Of a DNA stretch of 64,000 nt, positions 46,030 through 57,755 are shown piece after piece. The stretch's first letter is position 1; each line of letters begins with the position of its first letter. The DNA is taken from assembly GCF_030445035.2 (NCBI RefSeq), contig NC_080673.1:163428216-163492215 (forward strand), in the 5' to 3' direction. Below the pieces are notes generated by a model. It was not told where the DNA came from and ran no database searches. It was given only the letters and a program-made list of their open reading frames with translations. This DNA is from Dasypus novemcinctus. Its lineage: Eukaryota > Chordata > Mammalia > Cingulata > Dasypodidae. The position numbers were made by a program, and so were the translations under genes.

Positions 46030-46415
46030 ATTCTTAATTATGCTTTGCAATTTAGTCCTTATTCTATCTCCAGACACCTACTTCTACCCTTCTCAGGGCT
46101 CAACAAATATCTCCCCAGTCATAAGAGCCCTGTCTTCTTAGAAAGGGAAAGAAGTGGATATAAACAGATAAATTAATACAGTGTTGTGTTCGTGTCAGCT
46201 TGCCCTAACTTGCAAAAGCCACTAGCTAAATTTTCAGGAATATAAACATACAATTAAATAACTTATATTAAAACAAAGGTAATAAATACTCAAAACTCAT
46301 TACTTCTTGGTTATTTTAAATTTTTTACTATAATCTGTGCTCTTAAAAAGTTATTTATATCTATTGCATCTATATGGTGAAAAATACTATATAATGGTGT
46401 TCTACTATGCATCAT
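46030..46415. other. Unassigned sequence
   Basis: No gene or repeat recognised. Confidence 0.35.
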
Positions 46416-46418
46416 TAC

Positions 46419-46859
46419 TTTTTTTTTTAAGATATATTTTTTATTTATTTCTCTCCCCTTTCCCGCCCTCCCACCACCACCCCTCACCCCCAGGTTGTCT
46501 GCTCTCTGTGTGCATTCACTGTGTTTTCCTCTGTTTTCCACTTGCATTCTTGTCACCGGTACTGGGAATCTGTGTTTCTTTTTGCTGCATCATCTTGCTG
46601 CATCAGCTCTCCGTGTGTGCGATGCCACTCCTGGGCAGGCTGCATTTTTTTCGCTCTGGGTGGCTCTCCTTACTGGGCACATACCTTGCACATGGGGCAC
46701 CCCTACATGGGGGGCACCCTTGTGTGGCACGGCACTCCTTGCACACATCAGTACTGCGTGTGGGTCAGCTCACCACACAGGTCAGGAGGTCCTGGGTTTG
46801 AACCCTGGACCTCCCATATGGTAGGTGGATGCTCTATCCATTGAGCCAAATATCTCCCC
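46419..46859 (-). repeat. Long DAS-type SINE
   Basis: Plus strand starts with the T-run and AAGATATATTTTTTATTTAT, carries a C-rich stretch (complement of the G-rich segment), the body, and the B-box complement GGGTTTGAACCC at 46794-46805. The head end reads CAAATATCTCCCC, diverged from CTGCTTCCC. Its open frames in three phases are not genes. Confidence 0.93.
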
Positions 46860-47190
46860 ATCCTTTCATTTTACATACTATTGGTCAGGTAGTTCTAGAG
46901 TTTGATATTAAGTTCTGGGCTTCAAATTTTAAAAGATATGTAGAGATCCTAGAAAGGAGTCAAGGGAACACCTCAAAGAGAAATATAGGGCTTGGAAATA
47001 AAGATTTAAGAAGAAAGGATTTACAAAGATCATCATGTTATTATTTGTAATAAGAAAGAGATATTCCACAGAGATGAAAGAACAATTATTCTCTATGGGT
47101 AGAGATCAATTACAAGTATACTTTAATAGCTGGGAAGTTTAATATTAAAAGAATGGATTATAAATGACAAGACTGATTCAAACTGGTAAA
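46860..47190. other. Unassigned sequence
   Basis: No gene or securely named repeat. Confidence 0.35.
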
Positions 47191-47195
47191 ACAAA

Positions 47196-47264
47196 CAGGG
47201 CTTGAACCCTGGACCTCCCATGTGGTAGGCAGACGTTTTATCCATTGAGCTAAATCTGCTTCCC
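47196..47264 (-). repeat. DAS SINE head-only fragment
   Basis: Only the ~69-bp tRNA-like head is present (GGCTTGAACCCTGGACCTCC to GCTAAATCTGCTTCCC on the plus strand). There is no body and no poly-T/A tail. Confidence 0.85.
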
Positions 47265-47417
47265 TGTGCATGGCTTCTTAACGCTGCATTCCATGACATC
47301 ATGGTATTGATAAGGGTCCTGTGGGAGTATTTATACCTTGGAAATCGGCAAGCATTACAAAGTAAAATGCTTTTCTCCCCCAAAGTCAATTTTTAAGTAT
47401 TTATGAACACACCATTA

Positions 47418-47520
47418 GATCAATAGATAGTAGATAGGTAGATATAGATAATTGATAGATTGATAGATAGAGGCAGATGGGATTGTTGGATAGAGAGAGA
47501 GAGAGAGAGAGATGATAGAG
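47418..47520. repeat. GATA/GA-rich simple repeat
   Basis: Mixed TAGATA/GATTGATA units followed by a (GA)n run at about 47491-47512. Confidence 0.85.
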
Positions 47521-47523
47521 TTG

Positions 47524-47972
47524 TGAGTTGAAATGTACGTGCCCAAAATATATGTTCAAGTCCTAACCCAATACCTGTGAATATGATATTATTTGGAAAT
47601 AGGGTCACTGCAGATGAAATCAAGTAAGATAAAGTGATACTCTATTAGGGTAGACCCTAAATCCAAAGATTAGTGTCCTTATAAGGAAAGAAAGATGTGG
47701 AAATAGAGGAACACAGAGAAAACCATGTGAAGACAAAGGCAGAGGTTGGAATTACACGGTCATAAGCCAAGAAAGACCAAGGATTGCTGGCAACCACCAG
47801 AGGCGAGGAAAAGACAAGGAAGGATACTTCCCTAGAGCCTTCAGAGCTGACACTTTGGCTTCAAACTTCTAGCTTTCAGAATAATGAAAGAATAAATTTA
47901 TGTTATTGTAAGTCACCGTAAGTCACCGGGTTGGCGGTACTTTGTTATTGTAGCCCTAGGAAACTAACACAG
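47524..47972 (+). mobile_element. MLT1-like MaLR LTR
   Basis: Blocks in order: TATGTTCAAGTCCTAACCCA, TTATTTGGAAATAGGGTCAC, TTAGTGTCCTTATAAGGAAA, CATAAGCCAAGAAAGACCAA, AATAAATTTATGTTATTGTA, TACTTTGTTATTGTAGCCCT and AGGAAACTAACACA. The segment AGTCACCGTAAGTCACCG is a small tandem duplication. Confidence 0.88.
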
Positions 47973-47974
47973 AT

Positions 47975-48981
47975 AAAGACAGATATTAGATTAGATAGCT
48001 AGATTAGATTAGATAGATGAGAGAGAAATAATCAATAAAGGAAGAGAGAGATGCTGTTTTGTTACAGAAATAGTCCTGTTTTTTTGTACTATTTATTTAG
48101 CAAAAATTATAATAAATTTAATAAATCATTTATTTCATATTATATATATATTTCACAGTAGACTATAGAGTACCTGGTTGCGTATAGGAGCATGAACCTC
48201 CTTTCACATAAACAGACAACAATATGGACAGAGAAATAACAATACAAACCATGTAGAACTGGGACAAAAGTCCTGTTGAAGAGCTGGGGAACAAATGCTG
48301 AGGCAGCACAAGACCCAGAAGCACATTTGCATATTCTAAATTAGACAGCATAAATAGTCTCCATTATATGGATACCTTCAGAACCCTCTTCTCTAAACAA
48401 GGAAAATAATATTTTAAATTGCAATGGAGGGTAATGGATATCCATATAAAAGAGCAAGACCAAGAAAATTTGAAATATTTGTAAAACCAAAGAGCTTAAG
48501 GCTTATTTTGTGGGGATTAAAAATGTAGTGACACTACATATCTAAGGTTTTATGTGGCAGTAGCTTCAGCTTAAGACCCAAAAAGCAGAAGCAGCATTGC
48601 TTTGTGTTTTATTCCAGGAAGCCCATATCCTCTACAGGCATATTTGCAAATGTAAAATATCTTTTTATACAAAACTAAAACATTGTATGTTTTATAAACA
48701 TAGTTTATAAAATTTTAAAAACTTAGCATAGAGGAAATTCAAATAATATAGCTGTAATGTTCAAATTACTATATCTATCATCAAGGAGATAGAAAGATTA
48801 TATAAAGGGCCCCATCTTGGAGATTTTTACTCTGTCATTGGGGAGACACACTAAGTGTAACCTGGATAACCTGCCTAATCAGCTTGGAATACAAATATGA
48901 TCACAACTTTTAAAAATCCAATTGCCCCATCCAGGAATTATCTAAGTTCTTTCCCTAGCAGTGAGTTGAGGGGAGAAGTGT
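47975..48981. other. Unassigned sequence with TAGAT-rich start
   Basis: A short AGATTAGAT simple repeat (47975-48025) is followed by unrecognised AT-rich DNA. Confidence 0.35.
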
Positions 48982-49420
48982 TGTTTTAGTTTGCTAGGCT
49001 GCCATTGTAATATACTAGAAATGGATTGGCTTTTACAATGGAGATTTATTAGCTGAAAAGCTTACAGTTCTGAGGCCGTGAACAGGTGATGCTTTCTCCT
49101 CAAAGACTGGCTGCCAGAGATCCTGGACTCCTCTGTCTTTTGGCAAGATACATGGTGGTGTCTGCTGGTCTCTCGCTTCTCTCTGGGTTTCATTGCTTCA
49201 GCTCTTGTTCCCAGCTTTCTCTCTCCATATTCATCCCATTTATAAAGGATTCAAGTAAGAGAATTAAGACCCATCCTGGGCTATACCTTATGGAAGTAAT
49301 CTAATCAAAAGGTCTTAACTGAAGTAACCTAATCAAAAGGCCATGCTTTCAAGAGGTTTATACCCACATTAGGTTTAAGAACATGGTTTTCTGGGGGCCA
49401 TCCAACTTGAAACCATCACA
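48982..49420 (-). mobile_element. LTR, xenarthran MaLR/ERVL-like, antisense
   Basis: Plus strand runs TGTTTTAGTTTGCTAGGCTG to AACTTGAAACCATCACA, with CAATGGAGATTTATTAGCTG and TAATCTAATCAAAAGGTCTT. It resembles the LTRs at 5849 and 27592 at its 3' end but is a different subfamily. Flanks do not give a clean duplication. Confidence 0.75.
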
Positions 49421-51170
49421 TGTTTTTACTCAGTTCAAAGAGAACCATTTGTAGTGCACAAGACCAAACTGGAGAGTTTTATCAGGTTTCTGTGAATCAA
49501 TAATCCTGTTGCTTCACCTGTTGTTACTATTAAAAACTTGCTCTTGCTTATGGCTGCTAAGTCATTCTTGTTTAGTCATATCCTCACAGAAGCTATAGTA
49601 ATACCTCTTGGTTAGACTTCAAAAGTTTTATATCCTATAGTTTGCACTCATAAGCCTACTATGCCAGGGTGCTGGTCAAGGAAGTTTCCAACCCAAACCC
49701 AAGCTGTGTCATAACCAGTCAACCACACAAATATGGACAATGGTAGTGATTCTAGGTCACTAGTCAGATTTGCCTTCCTTTGCTGTAAGAGGTATGAATT
49801 TCCTCATAGGGTATAACATTAGAGCCATCTCAATCCATCAGAAGAGAGATACCATTAAATCCCTGAAGGGCAGAGGATGGAATCTCACCATGTCCTCCCA
49901 GACTATTCCTTGACCTCTCCTCAAACTTACCTACCTCTTCCCAAGGGATTTGTTGTGCTTCTTGAGGGGTACTAGAGGAGTGAGGGCTTGATACTGTAAG
50001 GACTATAGCGCAGGTGCAAATTCCCCGTATATTTATACAAGAGGGAATATTTAAGTTATTTTTCCAAAACTGAAAAAATCTGCTGCAAGGCATTACTCTG
50101 TGTCTACAGAGACAGATGGCCACTCTGGTTCCCTTAACATTATTCTGTCTCACTAGACATAGTGCAGCTTAAATAATTCAGAAAGTAATCCAGGCTATGA
50201 TAAATGCGTGCACTAATTCAAAGGAAGCACAGAGTATGGGTCAATTAAGTTTGATTGAATGGAAAAGAGCTTTTCAGAGCCAATGCTATATGATCTTGGA
50301 CTTATAACATGGTCCAAAATCATGAAGACAGAGAGAGAGAGAAAGAGGTTTATGGGCAAAACAGCCCAAGGTAAAGGATGCAGAAATGTTTAAAAGCAGA
50401 GATGAGCCATTTACCTGGGCAACAGAAAACAGGGTTCATGGGTGAGCAATAATGATGGTAGTTGAGAAAAGAAAATTAGATGGAGATTCACCCTCTGTTC
50501 AGCTTTCAGTATCATGTTAATGAGTTCTGAACTCTATTCTAGAGGCCATGGGAATCACCTAAAGATTAGGAGTAGGAGTAATAAGTTTGGATCTGTAATT
50601 TAGAAAGGTAACAGATAAATATGCAGAGGATGGGCAGGTGGGAAGTTGGAGGCAGGAAACAAAACTGTTCTCACCTCCCAAAGGGGAGATGGTCCAGGCG
50701 TAAGTTAGAGTAGAGGAAGTGGCAGCCAAAGGGAGGGAACTGATTCTAGCAACAAAGAAGTATAGAATTGCAAACACAGGGGAATATTTGATGTAGGGCA
50801 AAATGCAGAGGAGAAAGTCAGAAATGACACTGAGGTTATAGCTAGGGTTACTGGATGGAAGCCATTAAGGGTACGAAGAAATATCACAGGTAGAGAATTG
50901 TAATGGGGCTAGAGATAATGGGTTACCTTTGGATCTACTGAGTTTGAAGTGCCTGCAGGATATTCATGTGGAGAGGCACTTTCCAAATTTGCATTTAAAA
51001 AAGGAAAGAAAATGCTTTTATTTGTCTCTAGGCTCAAAATGGTAATAACTGTGCTATAAGGACATCCAAATACTCTCAAGAGCAAAATTTCTCATCACAG
51101 ACAAATATTCTGCTACAAAAACATTTCTGGTGCCAAAAAAACAGAAAAGGTAGGATGAAAATATTTATTA
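49421..51170. other. Unassigned sequence
   Basis: No gene or repeat recognised. The 107-codon minus frame at 49830-50153 has no recognisable motif. Confidence 0.35.
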
Positions 51171-51179
51171 CTTTTTGTT

Positions 51180-52060
51180 TGTGTTTTTATATAAGGAATG
51201 AAACAGTACAAAATGATACAAAAAAAAAAGGAGTTTAATAAATAACAGGAACTCACATTTGGCTATTTGGAAAAAAACATATGGATTAGAATTTTACTTC
51301 ATACCTTACACCAAATTAAATTCAGGTGGATTAAAGAAAAAATAAAATACAAGAAAGTGAAGGTGAATATTTATCCAATCTTCGGATTTCAGGATGGGGA
51401 ATATTTTCTACACTTAAAAATCACAAAAAAAATTACAAAGTATATGGTTAATAAATTAGACAGTATAAGCACATTGTATCTCTGTACTTCAATAAGCAAT
51501 ATTAACTGACTTAAAACAACTCACAAAAAAAGGATATTTGTAAACAACAAATAGGACAAGAAAATTATTGTCACTTATATATAAATATTTCATATGATTC
51601 CTTAAGAAAATCAGTAAGATCAAAAGACAATGGAAAATGCTAGGGATGGAAAATAAACAAATATTCACCCTAACTTACAATGAAGAAAATTTTATATATT
51701 CTTAAAAATATTATAAGAAAACCCAACACTAGCAAGTTTGCAATAAATAGGCACTCTCAAACATAACTTATAGGAGTACAAATTTAAAAAAAATTTTTAA
51801 AGCAATTTGTTAATATTTATCAAATCCCTTGTCCCAAATCTGAGAACACAGCTTGAAGAAATCATTCAAAAGGTAGACAATAATTTATATATTAATATAC
51901 TTACATATAGTATTGTCTTTAAATACATTTAAAGATTTAAATATTTCAAAATGTATATGCTTCTGTTTATAAGTTGAAAAATAGCAAACAATGTTAAAGT
52001 CTAATAATAAGGGATAGTTCTATAAAAATGATCCACTTGTGTATTATGTACAATTTCCAA
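51180..52060 (+). mobile_element. Old L1 (L1M-type) ORF2 3' part
   Basis: GGCTATTTGGAAAAAAACAT, TTACTTCATACCTTACACCA, TTCAGGTGGATTAAAGA, and further GGCACTCTCAAACATAACTT follow the order of the ORF2 C-terminal region of old L1s. Strongly decayed and internally deleted. Confidence 0.65.
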
Positions 52061-52313
52061 ATCCTACTGAAGGGGATATAAATTAGGATTAAAATAAAGG
52101 TACTCACATCACTACCAGTAAAGGGAAAGAATGTCCCTCTCATCTCTTCTCCTCCCCTTTCCACTGAATAGAATGTGGGCATAATGGAAGAGATGGAAGC
52201 CCCACATTGTTGATAGCATATCCACAAGTTACAGTCTGGATGCCCAACACCGAGTACCCCACTCCAATAGTTACAACCTCATCTCACATAGGGTGTGGTC
52301 TATCTACCTTCTA

Positions 52314-52314
<1 letters not shown>

Positions 52315-52369
<55 letters not shown>
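52315..52369. repeat. (ATCT)n tetranucleotide microsatellite
   Basis: About 14 near-perfect ATCT units, immediately left of an antisense MaLR LTR. Confidence 0.97.
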
Positions 52370-52383
52370 GCCTACCTATCTCT

Positions 52384-52821
52384 ATTAGTTTCCTAGGGTT
52401 ACCCTAACAAAGTGTCACCAACTTAGAACAACATAAATTTATTCTCTCAGTTCTGGAGGCCAGAAGTCTGAGATCAAGGTGTCAGCAGGGTCATGCCTTC
52501 CCTGAAGGATCTAGAAGAAGATCCCTCCTTGCTACTTTCTTGTTTTTGGTGGTAGCCAGCAATCCTTGGTGTCCCTTGCTTTGAGGCAGCATAACTACAA
52601 TCTCTGCCTCTGTCTTCACATGGTCATCATCTTCTATGTCTCTTGTCCTCTTCTTATAAGAGCACCAGTCATACTGGAGAAAGGGCCACCCTTCTCCATA
52701 TGACATCACTTGATTTAACTAATCCATCTGCAATGACCTTATTTCCAAATAAGGTCACATTTTGAGACTGGCACTTAGGACTTCAACATATCTCCTGGGG
52801 CATATAATTCAACCTATAACA
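52384..52821 (-). mobile_element. MLT1-like MaLR LTR, antisense
   Basis: Plus strand: TAGTTTCCTAGGGTTACCCT, AACATAAATTTATTCTCTCA, GTTCTGGAGGCCAGAAGTCT, CTTATTTCCAAATAAGGTCA, GGACTTCAACATATCTCCTG and ATTCAACCTATAACA, all reverse MaLR blocks. Confidence 0.9.
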
Positions 52822-52824
52822 GTT

Positions 52825-53145
52825 ACTAAAAATAATAAATTTTGCTCATTAATCAAAATTTGGCAGCATACTTGCAAAGGTTTGTGATATATCTGTATGC
52901 CAGGGCAGATGGATGAGAAATATCAGCTCCTAGATTTGTGCCCCATTCTTTTTATAACATGTCAGAAAGAAATCACAGGCTACATTTCTTGTTCTTTAAA
53001 ATAGTGCCGTAAACAAAATGCATTGATCCATCCCAGGAAACATACCAAGTTTTTAAGAATTTGTCAATGGTTTAAAAAAGTATACAAGTTGACAGTTGCC
53101 TCATGTAATTATTGATAAATATAGTCCCTAGAGCAAGCTATTATA
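52825..53145. other. Unassigned sequence
   Basis: No gene or repeat recognised. Confidence 0.35.
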
Positions 53146-53149
53146 AAGT

Positions 53150-53600
53150 TATGACAGAGATTGCTAATTGACCCCAAAATCCATCTTCTCCAACTTCTTT
53201 GGTAATATTACTAGAACCACCAGTTATGGTTGTTCAGATTAAAAGTTTCATTTCTCAGTCTACCTTGCGGCTAGACACAGCCATGTGACTAAATTCTGGT
53301 CAGTAGCACATAAGCAGTGGTATTGTGTGCAAGCTCCAGGAAGTATTCTTTCCTCCTCTACCTCTCCTTCTTTCTGCTGGCTGAGTGCAGATACGAGGTT
53401 TGTATCTGGAGCAGCCATTTTGAACCTTGTCTTGGAAACCACATGTTATGGCAGAGCAACTTGATAAAAGGTTCCTGAGCCCCTAACGACTATGGAGCCT
53501 CTTTGTTATAGGGTGCCTACTTCTGCTTCCTGTTTATGTGAACGATAAATACATTTCTGCCAGTGTTACTTTGAGCTTTCTGTCACTTAAACTCCAATCT
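53150..53600 (+). repeat. Ancient eutherian repeat, same family as 5720-6640
   Basis: CAGCCATGTGACTAAATTCT, GTCAGTAGCACATAAGCAGT, GAGCAGCCATTTTGAACCTT and GTTTATGTGAACGATAAATA, with a TTTCTGTCACTTAA end, belong to a widespread old repeat with an LTR-like 3' end. I cannot name it securely. Confidence 0.55.
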
Positions 53601-53675
53601 TAAATGTTACAAAGATCAAAAATATGTAATATCAAAAATTGTTCTATGTTTCCAATAGAATCAAAAGGAATGTAG

Positions 53676-53765
53676 GAAGGCAGATGTAGTTCAGTAGTTG
53701 AGAATCTGCTTTCCACGTAGGAGGTCCTGGGTTCAATCCCCAGTACCTCCTTGAAAAAAAAAAAA
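53676..53765 (+). repeat. Short DAS-type SINE, 13-bp target duplication
   Basis: A complete short form: GAAGGCAGATGTAGTTCAGT head, B-box GGGTTCAATCCCC, CAGTACCTCCTTG, then an A-run with no body. Target duplication AAAAGGAATGTAG is identical at 53663-53675 and 53766-53778. Confidence 0.95.
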
Positions 53766-53999
53766 AAAAGGAATGTAGACAATATACAATATAAAATCTA
53801 TTATTATGGAAAAGTAAGTATATAATTCAACGACTTTGAAATGGGAGTCAGTATCACAGATCAGCAGCATTCACAAGACCTCAAACACATCAGTTACTTG
53901 TTCCTTTCTCGCCTTTTTTAGTTCTCCAAATTGTAAATCCTGTGATCCAAAAAAGTTCCTTAGTCATCAATCTGCTGACTCAATAAGAAAGCAGTCTTT

Positions 54000-54374
54000 G
54001 TTTTTTTTTTTAGATTATTTATTCCTCTCCTATTGTCTGTTCTCTGTGTCCATTCGCTGTGTGTTCTTCTGTGTCTGTTCATCTTCTCTTTAGGTGGCAC
54101 CGGGAAACCGATCCTGGAACCTTCCAGAGTAGGAGAGAGGTGCTCAATCTCTTGTACCACCTCAGCTCCCTGGTCTGCTGCATCTCTTATTGTCTTTCCT
54201 CTGTGTCTCTTTGTTGCGTCATCTTGCCACACCAGCTCTCCACTCAGGTCAGCTTGCCACATGGGCGAGCACTCCGCAAGGCCAGCTTGCCCTCACCAGG
54301 AGGCCCTGGGAATCAAACCTTGGAACTCCTAAATGGTAGATGGGAGCCCAGTTGCTCTAGCCAATCTGTTTCCC
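54000..54374 (-). repeat. Composite DAS-type SINE with second tRNA-like unit
   Basis: The outer head (complement CCAATCTGTTTCCC at 54361-54374) and the tail side are DAS-like. Between them, at about 54096-54171, the minus strand carries a second head-like unit: GGGAGCTGAGGTGGTACAAG, then GAGCACCTCTCTCCTACTCT, then GGTTCCAGGATCGGTTTCCC. So this copy has two tRNA-like modules and a shorter body than the ~400-bp form. Confidence 0.8.
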
Positions 54375-57300
54375 TGTTATTTTATAGTGTACTTTGGAAA
54401 ATTAACTTAGACACCTATATCATGTAAGAAAAATTAAGAATATAGTACTCTCAAAAATCATTTGTAAAACTTTACAGTGCCAAAACAAATCTGGCAACTG
54501 ACCCTGATTAACATGTATTGAATACTTTGTAACCATATTTTGTAACCATAAAAATATGTCCCAAGTGAAGAATGTGAAGATAAGAAGCTGTTATATAAAT
54601 TTCTCTCTAGGCCTGACTTCCAGACAGAAATAACTAGAAGAAAAACTAATTTCAAAAAGATTAATGTTGGAGTTACTCTGACACTTGTCTCAGGTATAAG
54701 ATCCATTGAAATCTGCAAACAATAGTGGAATTTGTCAGACATGTCTCCACCCTAGCATAGTAGGAGCCAAAGAGAAACAAACCATCCGGTCCATCTGGTA
54801 CGGAGATGAAGCAGTCAGAGGGAGTGTAGCTGTGAAACAGGCACAGTTACCAGAAAGTATAAGGGTTTCAGGAGACTAAGGGAATTTGATTAGCTATGAA
54901 TGACCTGTTCCTAGAAATATCACCATATATAAATATACACTATTTAAGCAATGTAAATATATTACATTTCTTTTTGGAAAGCCTTGGGAATGCAAAACAA
55001 TTACATGCTGTAAATGTTTTTGATCTTTGTAATATATATACAAGGTCAACAGGAATGTCTCAGAAAAATGAAAGGATTATTTCAAAGCATCACTACCATT
55101 TCCCAAAACAATTTTCTCTGTAAGGGATGTAAAGACAATTAACTTCAGTGCAAAATTAGTTAAAGATTGCTAACCACAGCAGCAATCACCCTGAGAGAAC
55201 AGTAATTATAATATAAATTTATATAAAAATTCCTCAATTTATGGTAAAAATATGAAGTCTGATAAGGAAACTGACTATTCAGCTGTTGCACTGCCTTGGT
55301 TCCTTGCAAAGGGAATAGTTTTCAAAAACTTCTCAGAAAAAAATTAAAAAGTAACAGTAATAATCAGTCACATTGATAATAATCAAATAGCCAGCAATGG
55401 AATGAGAAAGAAAAATAGTAGTGAATGTTTCTTTTAAGAAATACCTGATGCTTCCTCAAGTCACTGATTATTACTTCTCCTACATGATTTTTGAGAGTAA
55501 AATTAGAAAATAGAGATTTAAAAATAGGTTAAAACCTCAATAAATGATACTTTTTAATGTTTTCTTTTGAAATCCTAATGTCTTAGGATCTAAACTTCAA
55601 AATACAAATCCCCCAAACTAAGATTCCATTAATAATGTATCATTCAATTTAAACACTAGAAATACTGCTTTAAACATAGACACTGTTTTTATCACAAAAA
55701 AATTTGAAAGAAGTTTCCTCTTTAGGAGGGATCAGGGAAGATAAATAACAGTAATCAATACCTGTGGTTTTAATAAACGAACATGGCCCTTAGACCACTA
55801 CCTGCTTCTTCTCACCTCTCCTCCTGATACAGTCATGTGGATACAGCTCTTAATGGAGAACATCTCCAAAATGTGCCTACATTGAAGCTTTGGCCAGGGC
55901 TGATGTTAGCCCACATGTGCCTTTGCACAAATTACAAAAAGGCTTTTTTTTTTTCCCCCTTGGCTGAAGCCTCTTCATTCTTAGCAGGGTGCATGGCCTG
56001 GCAATCAGAGGGTGGCCCCCACTTTCCTCCTGGCCAGGAGCTCTGTAGCAGGACACAACCTGCTCAACTGCCCATGATGGTCCTGGTTACACCTGAAAGA
56101 TCTAGCTGGTTTGTCTCAAATTTCTTTGATGGGAAAAACTAGAAATTCCCATTCCCCCCTACAACTGAGATGTACCAGAGAGACTATTCTGCACATATGC
56201 AAGCTTTAATGTAAGAATCAGGGAGAAAGTTAAATAAAAAAATTCCTGGAAGCCTTATTTAAAGTATCAGATTTGACTTGAAGTTTTACAAATGACTTTA
56301 TAGTACCCTACCCACTTACCCAGCTTTCCCAGCACTGACAGGATACAATTTTCAAGAAAACCAGAAAGAACACAGTTGAAAAATCATTACATCCAATTTC
56401 TTTAATGATTCTAAATCTCCATTTTCTAGATTTCTTTTCCCAATTTTCTCTCTTCCTAAACATACTTTTAAAAAGTATATATAATATTCATTCACAAAAC
56501 TAGGTCTAAATGACTGAGTTATTTTTAATAATTTAGTTTTAAAATGGAATTTTTACCTAATTTTAAATAGTGGTTTTGAGTCTCTTTAGTATAATGAGTG
56601 TAACTTACTACCTTTAATCCCAATTCATTCACTATATGGTAATCAAAAACATTGTTTTCTCACAATTCATTACATTTATATTTTGCATGTGTTTTTAAAG
56701 TTAAGTTTCCAACTATTGTGATTTGTTTTATCAACTTTATTCAGGAAACACAGCAGATACTTTGAATCTTAGTCATTTTGTTACCCCTTACCAATATTAA
56801 AACTTAATGGCTACTCTTATTATTAGAGAAAATTTGAAGATCCTTTTCTCATAAAAACTAAATATATGACTATTAAAAAAAGCATATTGCCAATATAATG
56901 TATATGCCATAGTCACATGTATATGAATAATATTCTTCTGGAAAACTGCTGAACTCAGAGAGATGTAAAAATACATGGAGGTCAAGTCTATGACCCAAAT
57001 TCTAAGCAGATTTCTTTTAAGAGCAGGCCACAATGACAAGAATCTGCAAAATATTCAAACCTACAAAGATTCTCTCTGGCCCTCCTTCTACTCTGCCCAG
57101 AATACCTCAAAGAAGTTCCAAGGAGTGATAGACTAGATCAATAAGAGGCTGAACCATCCCATTGGATGTACTCATCATCTAATCTCTTTCCTGTTTTTTC
57201 TGAGTGTATATCCAGTGACCATATAGTTATCAGCATTCATCAAGATTTAAGATGTATTTCTGCTTCAAGATTTCTTAGCCTATGATAATGTTAACAAAAA

Positions 57301-57440
57301 TTTAATCAAAGTACATGGTGCTAATACATACAGACTCTGACACAGTCATACGTACATAGATTTTAAAAAGAAAGAAAAAACAAAAGAAAGTGAGTTTATA
57401 AATGTAGAATTAGAATTAGAAAAATCACTATCTTGTAACC
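54375..57440. other. Unassigned AT-rich sequence
   Basis: About 3 kb without recognised repeats or genes. A less AT-rich patch at 55840-56150 contains a 101-codon frame, but I see no domain, splice context or homology. Confidence 0.4.
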
Positions 57441-57755
57441 CCCTATGTGACAGTTAATTTTACAAATATCCTAAATGGATGCTAAAACCATTGAGTGAAA
57501 GGTTTTTGCAGAGATCTAGCTGACATGACCTAATTAAACTATTATCTCAATAATGGGACAAAGAGACACCATGTGCCTCCAACTGGGAGGTGGGACATTC
57601 TACTACACACTTAGCCTGGATTCTGAATATGTAAATGGCATGAAGGAAGACAAAAAAGGCAAAAGGACTGCTTTAGGTAAAGGAAGTTAAAAAGACATGA
57701 TAACAAAATGCATCACAAGACTTTTGCTTGGATCTAAATTTTACAAAAAGCTATA

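Noticed and set aside
46337-46844. Three overlapping frames of 107-154 codons
   Set aside because: All are translations of a DAS SINE. The same peptide flavour (LRVC..TPGQA, HSWAGC, WVRRPWV) recurs at every long DAS copy.
47418-48025. CRISPR-like or satellite array
   Set aside because: Simple TAGATA/GA repeats interrupted by a MaLR LTR; no spacer structure, and the DNA is mammalian.
55837-56142. 101-codon frame in a GC-richer patch as a possible exon or retrogene
   Set aside because: No recognisable domain, splice sites in context or poly-A; a protein search would be needed to revive it.
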